A DNA stretch of 46,518 nucleotides from a virus. The notes below the pieces were generated by a model, which was given only the letters and a program-made list of their open reading frames with translations, was not told where the DNA came from and searched no databases. The stretch is from positions 1-46,518 of IMG/VR virus record IMGVR_UViG_3300010883_000061; one strand, 5' to 3'. Positions 34,203 through 41,269 of the stretch are shown one piece after another (the first letter of the stretch is position 1; each line of letters opens with the position of its first letter). The position numbers were made by a program, and so were the translations under genes.

Positions 34203-34676
34203 TTAAATTTCTCCTAAAGCCATTTTTTTGTTTTTTTCAAACTCCAGGCTTATTTCCTCTTCTGTTTTAGTTTTTATACAAGTTTTGATTTTATCTAAAT
34301 CAATATGATTTAAATCTTCAACAACATTATCGCTAATAATATTTTGCCTTATCTCTTCTGTTAATTCATTTATGTCAAAATACTTATATGACCTGGTTTT
34401 TAGTATAGACTTTTCGTATGTTTTTTTTCTATATTTTAGATAAAACTTTTCATCAATTTTGTATGGTGTTACAGCAACGGGAAAAATACCTGTTTCAAGC
34501 CATTCTCTACGCATTTTTGATTCTAGCTTTTCATCAAACCACGGAACAGCCTGATGAAATTTAACCTCCTCTTTTCCCCAGTCAGCATGCTCTTTAAGTT
34601 TTATGCAAATAACATCTCCGCTTCTCTTATGAAAAGAGGCTTCCTGTCTTACTCTTATTAAAGCTTCTAGTGCCAT
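34203..34676 (-). CDS. Head-tail connector region protein with shared N-terminal domain
   Basis: The protein has 157 residues. Residues 1-47 (ALIRVRQEASFHKRSGDVIC, then WGKEEVKFHQAVPW) share the domain of the downstream 213-residue protein. The C-terminal half is Lys/Glu-rich and helical. It starts one base after the preceding stop, with only a weak Shine-Dalgarno. Function unknown. Confidence 0.5.
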   Translation of the reverse strand: MALEALIRVRQEASFHKRSGDVICIKLKEHADWGKEEVKFHQAVPWFDEKLESKMRREWLETGIFPVAVTPYKIDEKFYLKYRKKTYEKSILKTRSYKYFDINELTEEIRQNIISDNVVEDLNHIDLDKIKTCIKTKTEEEISLEFEKNKKMALGEI

Positions 34677-34677
34677 A

Positions 34678-35148
34678 TTATTCGTACCAAACTGTTACCC
34701 AGCCGCGATTATACGAAGTATCTTCAAAATATGCGCTGTCGAACGTGCTCGGGGTTCCGGCCCTATTTAATGTAATGTTGGTCGCGTCTATCGAAGTAAC
34801 TTCTACGCCCGCGTCTGCGTTTGCAGAAGTGTCAGTAGAGTCGTTGTAGTAAGTGTCGTCGTCATCATTTCTAATCACAACCTCCATGCTTCGAACATTC
34901 TTCCATGCTGTGGCAGAAAGGCCGTGTGCAACCGTGGCTGAGGCAGTGGTGTTCATGTCCCAGTCGCCAATTTCAATTGTTTTTCTTCTCAATCCATAAT
35001 CATCAAATTTGGTAGACTGGTCAGAAGGTGAAAATTGAACAGGAATAGAACTTGTAGTTTTTGTAACGGTCCCGTCAGGCCTGTTGACGCCTACTACAGC
35101 AGAGCCTTGGTTGATTCCGCTTCCACTTTTGATTGTTGAGTGTGCCAT
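34678..35148 (-). CDS. Virion structural protein (decoration or fibre type)
   Basis: The 156-residue protein is beta-rich, with KTIEIGDWDMNTTASATVAH followed by WKNVRSMEVVIRNDDDD and VTSIDATNITLNRAG. This pattern is common in small phage surface proteins of jelly-roll type, which I recall near head genes of other phages. GGAG lies about 12 bases before ATG 35148. A surface role is inferred. Confidence 0.5.
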   Translation of the reverse strand: MAHSTIKSGSGINQGSAVVGVNRPDGTVTKTTSSIPVQFSPSDQSTKFDDYGLRRKTIEIGDWDMNTTASATVAHGLSATAWKNVRSMEVVIRNDDDDTYYNDSTDTSANADAGVEVTSIDATNITLNRAGTPSTFDSAYFEDTSYNRGWVTVWYE

Positions 35149-35171
35149 ATTTTTTATTCTCCGTTTTTATT

Positions 35172-35660
35172 TTATCTTGTTCTTGGGCCGCCTGACGAGC
35201 CGTGCGCAGCATTTCTGTGTGGGCCAATAATAGCCTCTCCAGCATTGCTGTTTCCAAGCCTGAACTCAAGTTCGGACTGGTTATATTTTTCACAGGAGCT
35301 GTCCATTATGTCTTTTTTTGCGGCTATAAGGCCTCTGGCGTCTATGGCGGATGGACCATCTCTTATGACGACACCTTTATTCGAGGATGCCCTGTAGTCT
35401 CCTGCTGCCAACAGACACGCGGCTTTCAATATTACTAAATTAACAAAACCGTTGTCGTTGTTAGATGTTGGGTCGGGAGATATTTCTGTTGAAGAAATGT
35501 CTATTGTATAGTTTCTAGGAAAATCAACAACGCCTTGAGTAAGCTGGGCGGCGGTGACAATGAGGCTATGCAGCCTTGAATCGTTATATTCTTGGGATGA
35601 AGCATCCGAATCGTTTATCACGTAACGCAACAAAGTTGTCATTTCTGTTTTCCAGCCCAT
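35172..35660 (-). CDS. Head-tail adaptor (connector) protein
   Basis: The protein has about 162 residues from ATG 35660 (MGWKTEMTTL), which has GAGGAGA five bases upstream; the longer in-frame start is rejected because it passes through that site. The helical pattern (TTLLRYVINDSDASSQEYND, then RLHSLIVTAAQLTQG, then VNLVILKAACLLAAG and VVIRDGPSAIDARG) fits gp6-type head-tail adaptors that sit under the portal. It is the first gene after the capsid terminator and has a GGTGTATAA motif upstream. Confidence 0.6.
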   Translation of the reverse strand: MGWKTEMTTLLRYVINDSDASSQEYNDSRLHSLIVTAAQLTQGVVDFPRNYTIDISSTEISPDPTSNNDNGFVNLVILKAACLLAAGDYRASSNKGVVIRDGPSAIDARGLIAAKKDIMDSSCEKYNQSELEFRLGNSNAGEAIIGPHRNAAHGSSGGPRTR

Positions 35661-35701
35661 TTTTCTCTCCTCTTGAAGCATTAGGGTGACATTACTTTAT
35701 A

Positions 35702-35710
35702 TTATACACC
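35702..35710 (-). promoter_or_regulatory. Putative late promoter motif GGTGTATAA (connector operon)
   Basis: TTTGGTGTATAATATAAAG on the minus strand begins about 10 bases after the T-run of the capsid terminator and lies 42 bases before the adaptor start. It would restart transcription for the connector operon. Confidence 0.6.
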
Positions 35711-35720
35711 AAATTGATAT

Positions 35721-35751
35721 AAAAAAAGCTGACCTCCCGAAGGAGGCCAGC
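35721..35751 (-). terminator. Intrinsic terminator after major capsid gene
   Basis: A 10-bp stem GCTGGCCTCC/GGAGGTCAGC with one G-T wobble closes a C(TTCG)G tetraloop and is followed directly by seven Ts on the minus strand. It lies 34 bases after the capsid stop codon. Confidence 0.93.
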
Positions 35752-35784
35752 GATTCGTTTTTATCGTAAAAACTAAGCTCTAGA

Positions 35785-36798
35785 TTAGAGCGAGCCAACG
35801 ATTACTCGGCGGTTATCAAGAACCGCGAATCCGTGCTCGGCCCAACCGTAGAAACCAGCTCTACGTTGACGATGAAGGTTGTCATCCTCGTAAACCTGAA
35901 CGTCTTCTCGAACCGGACGAACAAAAGCATCTCTGCTGCTGAGGTCAAGTCCAACAACCAGTTCGGTATCGCTCGTTTGAAGCTGACCCGAAAGCTCATT
36001 GCTGAAGAAGTTTTGGTATTCCTGGCCTTGGCCAAGCTCGTCAATATCATTGATATTAACCGAGAAAATACGAGTGATGGCTGCGCTTGAATCGTCAGCC
36101 TGATAAATTTCACGACGAGTAACTTCATCAACCTGGTCAACACCCCAGTTGCGAATATCTTCAATCGCTTCTGGAGAAACATACAGGTCTGTAAGTCTTC
36201 CTCGATTTACGCTGCTGGAGTTACCTCCACCATTTCTGCGAACAACAGTTTTGAGAAGCGAAACAAGTCGCTTAGTGAACTGTCCTGCAGCGGCGTCGGC
36301 ATCGTAAATTAAAATATTACGGTCTACCGCAGCGGCTAAAATCGTGTGCCACGCATCGTCGTTCGTTTTCTTTACGAAACTGGATTGAAGAACCTGTAAC
36401 GCTCGGCTAACGATATCCCATCGGGCATCTCTAGCATAACGAAGGGTCCAGTCAATACTTGCAGCAATCTCGTAAGTCGGAACCATGACATAATCGCCTT
36501 CCACATTACGCTCGGGAATGCGGCCATGATTCGGAACACTATACGCAACAAAATCTTTCTCAGTTCCAGGAGCCAGAAAATCCAGAGGAAATTCAGGAAC
36601 AGAACCTGGAGCCAATTGAATAGTTTCGAAGATACCGCCTGCGATATCTCCGCTCATGATGCCCTGACGCAGAGGTTCTTGAAGCGCAACAGCAAGCTGA
36701 TGCGAAGCCTCAAGCGACTCGGCTCTGTTTGCCGAACCACTTTTTCTTAAGAGGTCTGTCATCTCCGCTGTAGGAGCGCTAATAATAGAATTATTCAT
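35785..36798 (-). CDS. Major capsid protein (HK97 fold)
   Basis: The protein has 337 residues. Position after protease-scaffold and decoration genes, and a strong terminator following, support the major capsid role. Recognisable parts: an N-terminal helix with LLRKSGSANRAESLEASHQL, an E-loop-like VPNHGRIPERNVEGDYVMVP, a spine-helix-like RYARDARWDIVSRALQVL, SPEAIEDIRNW in the A-domain region, and a C-terminal AGFYGWAEHGFAVLDNRRV typical of phage major capsid proteins. The length is short to average for the HK97 fold. GGAGAAC precedes ATG 36798. Confidence 0.85.
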   Translation of the reverse strand: MNNSIISAPTAEMTDLLRKSGSANRAESLEASHQLAVALQEPLRQGIMSGDIAGGIFETIQLAPGSVPEFPLDFLAPGTEKDFVAYSVPNHGRIPERNVEGDYVMVPTYEIAASIDWTLRYARDARWDIVSRALQVLQSSFVKKTNDDAWHTILAAAVDRNILIYDADAAAGQFTKRLVSLLKTVVRRNGGGNSSSVNRGRLTDLYVSPEAIEDIRNWGVDQVDEVTRREIYQADDSSAAITRIFSVNINDIDELGQGQEYQNFFSNELSGQLQTSDTELVVGLDLSSRDAFVRPVREDVQVYEDDNLHRQRRAGFYGWAEHGFAVLDNRRVIVGSL

Positions 36799-36810
36799 AT
36801 TTAGTTCTCC

Positions 36811-37326
36811 TTATACGCTAAAAGTGGGGTTACCAGGTGAAGACGGAAGGTTAACGCTAACCTTATAATAGCCATCTTCATCTACCGTGCTTGCGAACTC
36901 ACCAATCAATTGACCTCTAGCGGTGCTAGACGGGTTGCTGTGGGTATTTTGCTTGTTGCTAATAAGCCCACTTGGACCAACGTATGCTGGACTTCCTGCC
37001 GAAACAGTATCTCCAGGGTCAACCATGTTAGTAACAATCCAGCCCTTCCTGAGAAGGGTGACTTTTCCGCCTCTCTGGACTTCGTTTTTATGGAAGTTAA
37101 TGTGCTGGCGGGTTTGGTCAATATTGACCACATCGTTAAGCAAGATACCAATTGGTAGTTGTCCAGACTGTGTTGGGTTATAAGTAACCAACGCAGCCGA
37201 TTGGTCAAGCGCCGCACCGGAACCAGACGTGCTTAGAGTCGCAACACCACCTCGTTCTGCAGTATCATCGTTGCAGAAATAGTCGATAGTGGTTTCGAAC
37301 TCATATCGGTCGCCTTTAAGTGCCAT
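36811..37326 (-). CDS. Capsid decoration-like protein
   Basis: The 171-residue protein lies between scaffold and major capsid genes. It is beta-rich, with LPIGILLNDVVNIDQTRQHI followed by VQRGGKVTLLRKGWIVTN and DTVSAGSPAYVGPSGL, a pattern of the DUF2190-like or decoration proteins next to many capsid genes. GGAG precedes ATG 37326. Capsid surface binding is inferred from position and family resemblance. Confidence 0.65.
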   Translation of the reverse strand: MALKGDRYEFETTIDYFCNDDTAERGGVATLSTSGSGAALDQSAALVTYNPTQSGQLPIGILLNDVVNIDQTRQHINFHKNEVQRGGKVTLLRKGWIVTNMVDPGDTVSAGSPAYVGPSGLISNKQNTHSNPSSTARGQLIGEFASTVDEDGYYKVSVNLPSSPGNPTFSV

Positions 37327-37338
37327 ATTTTTTCTCCT

Positions 37339-38073
37339 TTACGACTCTTCTTTGTTATTATTGCCACCTAAAATTTCACTGAAATACGTGTTGAGGCTTG
37401 CCAAAACTGAATCAGATTCGTTTTCGCTATGAGCGGCAAGTGCGGGGGACTCTTCAGCCTCCGCCTCTTCAAGAGTATCTGCATCAACAGCTTCTTCAGC
37501 AGCTTCTGCGGCCTCTTCTGCCTTGGCCTCATCTTCCTCTTCGTCTTTCTTCTTCTTCTTCTTCTTCTTATCCTTATCATCGAAATAATGATTAGGGGCT
37601 TTAGCCGATTCATCAGCTTTAGCGTCCGAAGAAGGCTTGTTAGCCTCTACAAGCTTAGATTGAGTCTCAACAAGAGCCTCAAACTGCTCAACACTAATAC
37701 CAGTGAAAGTTTCGACCAAAGTCTCAGCATCAGCTTTATCAACACCCTTGTCAACAAGAGCACTAATTCTGCTGGTTTTCAAACTTTCGGCCTCAATGGT
37801 ATCAAGTTTTTCAACAAGTTCAGCGATTTTGCTTTCGCTATCAGCTTTAGCCGTATCGAGCTCTTCAACGCTTTTATCCAAAGCGGTGTGAGTCTCTTTA
37901 GCAGCTTCAAGCTTAGATTGTAGTTCAGCAATTTCCGCGTCTTTGCCAGCACAGGCTGACTCAAACTCGGAGATTTGAGCCTGAACTTTTTCTTCATCCA
38001 ACCCTTTGAGTCTGTATTCAAGCGATTCCACTTGAGACTGCAAAGAACGGACCTGCTCATTGTGTTCTGACAT
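37339..38073 (-). CDS. Scaffold protein from internal in-frame start
   Basis: In the frame of the protease-scaffold gene an ATG at 38073 (MSEHNEQVRS) has a perfect AAGGAG (38082-38087) eight bases upstream, at the junction between the protease domain and the coiled coil. The product would be 244 residues: coiled coil, lysine run, acidic region and C-terminal capsid-contact helix. The same arrangement is known for lambda C/Nu3. It would supply excess scaffold over protease. Initiation itself is inferred from the ribosome binding site and domain boundary. Confidence 0.7.
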   Translation of the reverse strand: MSEHNEQVRSLQSQVESLEYRLKGLDEEKVQAQISEFESACAGKDAEIAELQSKLEAAKETHTALDKSVEELDTAKADSESKIAELVEKLDTIEAESLKTSRISALVDKGVDKADAETLVETFTGISVEQFEALVETQSKLVEANKPSSDAKADESAKAPNHYFDDKDKKKKKKKKDEEEDEAKAEEAAEAAEEAVDADTLEEAEAEESPALAAHSENESDSVLASLNTYFSEILGGNNNKEES

Positions 38074-38943
38074 TGAGCTTTCTCCTTTACTACTACTAGT
38101 TACTAGTAAATTAACAGAAGGAGGTGCTAAATTTGCAGCCCCTCTAAATGTTAAACTGTCTTCTTGTCTAAAAATAATAGACTCTGGATTACCAGGATTT
38201 TCTACCAATCCCTTACCGCTAAAAGTAAGATTCCTCATCATCCTCCCAACGCGGTAGCCGTTGTATTCTCCTGTGCCGCCATAAGAACGAAGATGTTTGC
38301 TTAAAAAAGCACTTTCTTCATTTCTTAAAACAACACTTTCGTTTCCATCAGAACCTGTAATAGCGTAGTCAAAATTTGAAAATAACGCCTCCATTGAAAC
38401 AAACCACTTTCCGTCAGAAATTTCTTGAATAAGATTTTGAGTAGATTCAGATAACTCCTGGTCTCTGCTGGATATGTGTTTATATATCACAGCACTTGTT
38501 AGAATGTGAAATTTGTCGGGTAACAAATCAACTTCGGTTTTTGAATTAACTAGCTCATAATTTTCATTAACTACATAATTACCTGTAATGTGTCCTATAA
38601 TATTGTTTGGGTCGTGGGATTTATTGAAGGGCTTATCTTCAGCAGTAGACCTCGCAGACCACATTTCATATCTATCAAAAACATCATCGTTTCTGTTCCA
38701 TCCTGTGGTTGCAAGAATGGTATATATGTAATGAAGGTCAAACTGCTCCTGGTTATTGGCAGAGACTCGATTAAGAAAGTCTATGTTGTTAGCTTTAGCC
38801 TCTAGTAAAACTCCAGAGCATATCTTGTCTTTATTGACTAATATAGGGCAATACGCACCTATAGCGCAGTTCTCTTTGGCTCTTATAGCCTCAGATAAAC
38901 CGGCTTCCGCCTCTGATTTATATATTGGAATATCCCTGTACAT
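37339..38943 (-). CDS. Prohead protease fused to scaffold
   Basis: The protein has 534 residues. Residues about 60-260 resemble prohead proteases of the assemblin/S78 kind: candidate catalytic His in NKSHDPNNIIGHITG (H110 or H118) and Ser in KWFVSMEALFS (S183). Residues 291-440 are a long coiled coil (QVRSLQSQVESLEYRLKG and onward), typical of internal scaffold. Residues 470-500 carry an eight-lysine run and then an acidic Ala/Glu-rich region, followed by a C-terminal helix (SVLASLNTYFSEILGG) likely to touch the capsid. GGAGGAGAGG precedes ATG 38943. An internal start at 38073 probably yields scaffold alone. Confidence 0.8.
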   Translation of the reverse strand: MYRDIPIYKSEAEAGLSEAIRAKENCAIGAYCPILVNKDKICSGVLLEAKANNIDFLNRVSANNQEQFDLHYIYTILATTGWNRNDDVFDRYEMWSARSTAEDKPFNKSHDPNNIIGHITGNYVVNENYELVNSKTEVDLLPDKFHILTSAVIYKHISSRDQELSESTQNLIQEISDGKWFVSMEALFSNFDYAITGSDGNESVVLRNEESAFLSKHLRSYGGTGEYNGYRVGRMMRNLTFSGKGLVENPGNPESIIFRQEDSLTFRGAANLAPPSVNLLVTSSSKGESSMSEHNEQVRSLQSQVESLEYRLKGLDEEKVQAQISEFESACAGKDAEIAELQSKLEAAKETHTALDKSVEELDTAKADSESKIAELVEKLDTIEAESLKTSRISALVDKGVDKADAETLVETFTGISVEQFEALVETQSKLVEANKPSSDAKADESAKAPNHYFDDKDKKKKKKKKDEEEDEAKAEEAAEAAEEAVDADTLEEAEAEESPALAAHSENESDSVLASLNTYFSEILGGNNNKEES

Positions 38944-38982
38944 AATTAAATTGCGCCTCTCCTCCGGGTTGTGTTAATTTAA

Positions 38983-38990
38983 TATACACC
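38983..38990 (-). promoter_or_regulatory. Putative late promoter motif GGTGTATA (protease-capsid operon)
   Basis: CTGGTGTATATTAAAT on the minus strand lies in the 68-base gap after the portal gene, 40 bases before the protease start. The transcript would run through scaffold, decoration and capsid to the terminator at 35721. Confidence 0.6.
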
Positions 38991-39011
38991 AGATTTAAAA
39001 TATTTACAATT

Positions 39012-41207
39012 CTAGCTGATATCTTGGCATATGCAGCAGGTAGCGGCTTGTAATTTTCGACATTCCTCTACAGTCAAATTGCGATTTATCTTCTTTATGT
39101 GAGATTCTACAAGTGATGCGTAGCATTTTTTATAGACCTCTGGAATCTGCGGGTTGCTTTTTAATATCTGGAATACGGATTCTTCATTTACGCTAGAGTT
39201 AACAGTAATATTCGACAAAATCCTGAACTTAGTATGCTCAACGTCTATCGCCTGTTGAGAAGAAAGGCTTCTCATATTTTTCTTTCCGTAGTGCTTTAAT
39301 ATTCCTGAAGATACAATATTGGATATAGTTTCTTGCGTTTTCTTTGCCCAAGACATTTCGTTTAAAAACTTTCCAATATTTTTGGTTTCATCTAAAGAAC
39401 CGTGTGGATTAAACTTTCTGTCTCTTTTGTCTCCAGGCTGGTCTTTCGAGTTTTTCGGCCTACCTTCTCCGGGCTTACCTTTGTTTCCTTCCCCACCATT
39501 TTTAATCGCATCCTTATTTTCCATCTGCTTATCAAAAGGAGTGTCTTCCTCGGACTCTTCTAAAATCAAACCTGCTTGCTCTGGGCTAATAAATCCTCTA
39601 CCAAGAGCTATTTTGATTAATTCGTGGTTGCCATCTTTTGAGTACGGTCCAACTTTTGCTCCTCTTTTGCCTGATACTCTTTCCTTTTCTTCTTTGCGTT
39701 TTCTTGACTTTTCTATTTCAGGAATAGCTCCAAACATCTCGATAATAAGCTCTTCGCTAACTAAGTTTCTATCAAATAGCTGAATAAGGAGAGCCTTTTC
39801 TGCGGCTTGGTCTTTAAGAATCATATTGTCAAACTGTATAGAAGGGGCTTTTGACCACCCCATAGCCTGCCTTAAAAGCTCAACCTCTTGCGTCCAAAAC
39901 TGTGCGACTTGCTGTCTTCCATACTCAAGCCTCTGAACCAAAGTTTGCAAAGATATAAAATTGTTGCTAGCGCCACCAGCCCTTGAAGAGCCGGTAAGCG
40001 TCGGCGGAACCCCAAGGCCGCTAAAGATACTGTCTAATATAGGCTCATATTTAGTTCCACCAAGAAAATTATGTACAGATGTGGTTACTTCCTCAAAATT
40101 AAGTTCGGGGCCCCATATCAAATCAAAAGCACCTCCACCAGGATTACTAAGCAATATATCGGCTAATTTTTGTATGGCCGCATCAGTAGGCAATATGCCC
40201 TTATCTAAATCTCCAAGTCTCCATATTCTAATTTGAGATATAGCGCCATCTAAAGCGGCTAAATCCGCAAGCTTCATTTTTTCAAGAAGCGTTAGGTCAT
40301 CCAGAATGCACTCAAGCATTGGAGACGCCCAGGTATCCCAGTCATCTTTTTTATAACTATAAGAAACAATCTTGCTATTATCAAGAGGTAAAAGACTAAC
40401 CCCTTTTCTTACGGCGTCTACAAGCTCTTTAGGAAGTTTATCTACTAGCTGTTTTTCCATCTCGTTTTTTGGAGCCGATATTTTTGTTTTTAATGACCCT
40501 GTTATTTTAAGACCATAAGCATACTCTCCGGCGAACTGAGCTAATTCACCTCCGGCAACCTCAAGGGTTAGAGGGTTGAGAAAAGTATATCCACAGGGAA
40601 TAACTCTTTTTTTTGTTTTAAGCTTTGGTTTCGTTTTGTGGGTTTCATCCAAAAGAATGTCATTTCCTGCTATAGCCAGCATTCTTTCCTCAGACATAGA
40701 TATTTTACACATCTGTCTTTGGGAAACCACCGTACCTATTCTGTATAAATAGTTCAAAAACCTTTCTGTAACTTGAGGTCCATTAACTTTTGTGTTAAAC
40801 CATTTTTCACAAAACCTTTGGGTTCTTTTATTCTCATGTACAAGCTTTATACCCTGCGAGCCAAAATCAGACATTAAATCTATAACATTTCTGACTATGC
40901 CCACCTTCTTGTATGAACGGTCGCAAGCTGACATAATTGCCTTTGACTTAATCGGCCTTGCTTCGGAACTTCTATAAGAATCATAGTCTTCTCTTGTAAA
41001 CTCATTGCGTACAGAAATATTGTTGCCTATGTCTTCGAATCTGTCTCTAGAGCTACCATACGCAACCGCCTGATAATAATTTAACGCTTTAGACTCTTTT
41101 ATTGCGTTGGCCGCTTCTTCTGGATGCTCAGGGTTAAATGTTACAAAAGCCGCCCCTTGACCTTGAGACATTACATTAGTTTTTAAGGGGTTTTTTCTTT
41201 GAGCCAT
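39012..41207 (-). CDS. Portal protein
   Basis: The 731-residue protein is the right length for portal proteins of large phages and lies between terminase and prohead protease. The core has DFGSQGIKLVHENKRTQRFC, then FLNYLYRIGTVVSQRQM, a stem-helix-like WASPMLECILDDLTLLEKMK, and SGLGVPPTLTGSSRAGGASN followed by RLEYGRQQVAQFWTQEVELL, typical of the SPP1/T4-like portal wing and crown region. The C-terminal 200 residues are charged, with a Gly/Lys-rich linker and a cysteine-bearing end (TCCICQDIS). CCGGAAA lies upstream of ATG 41207. The dodecameric ring role is established family knowledge. Confidence 0.85.
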   Translation of the reverse strand: MAQRKNPLKTNVMSQGQGAAFVTFNPEHPEEAANAIKESKALNYYQAVAYGSSRDRFEDIGNNISVRNEFTREDYDSYRSSEARPIKSKAIMSACDRSYKKVGIVRNVIDLMSDFGSQGIKLVHENKRTQRFCEKWFNTKVNGPQVTERFLNYLYRIGTVVSQRQMCKISMSEERMLAIAGNDILLDETHKTKPKLKTKKRVIPCGYTFLNPLTLEVAGGELAQFAGEYAYGLKITGSLKTKISAPKNEMEKQLVDKLPKELVDAVRKGVSLLPLDNSKIVSYSYKKDDWDTWASPMLECILDDLTLLEKMKLADLAALDGAISQIRIWRLGDLDKGILPTDAAIQKLADILLSNPGGGAFDLIWGPELNFEEVTTSVHNFLGGTKYEPILDSIFSGLGVPPTLTGSSRAGGASNNFISLQTLVQRLEYGRQQVAQFWTQEVELLRQAMGWSKAPSIQFDNMILKDQAAEKALLIQLFDRNLVSEELIIEMFGAIPEIEKSRKRKEEKERVSGKRGAKVGPYSKDGNHELIKIALGRGFISPEQAGLILEESEEDTPFDKQMENKDAIKNGGEGNKGKPGEGRPKNSKDQPGDKRDRKFNPHGSLDETKNIGKFLNEMSWAKKTQETISNIVSSGILKHYGKKNMRSLSSQQAIDVEHTKFRILSNITVNSSVNEESVFQILKSNPQIPEVYKKCYASLVESHIKKINRNLTVEECRKLQAATCCICQDIS

Positions 41208-41261
41208 TATTAATTTCCGGTTTTATGAGTTTAATTGTTTTGTAATGACATTACAATAGTA

Positions 41262-41268
41262 ATACACC
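41262..41268 (-). promoter_or_regulatory. Putative late promoter motif GGTGTAT (portal)
   Basis: AATGGTGTATTACTATTG on the minus strand starts right after the terminase stop codon and is 55 bases before the portal start. It matches the shared core in seven positions but has TT in place of TATA. Confidence 0.5.
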
Positions 41269-41269
41269 A

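Noticed and set aside
37547-37569. Run of AAG codons (eight lysines) in the scaffold as a slippage or frameshift site
   Set aside because: It is simple low-complexity coding sequence and the frame continues normally. Slippage is possible but nothing supports a programmed event.
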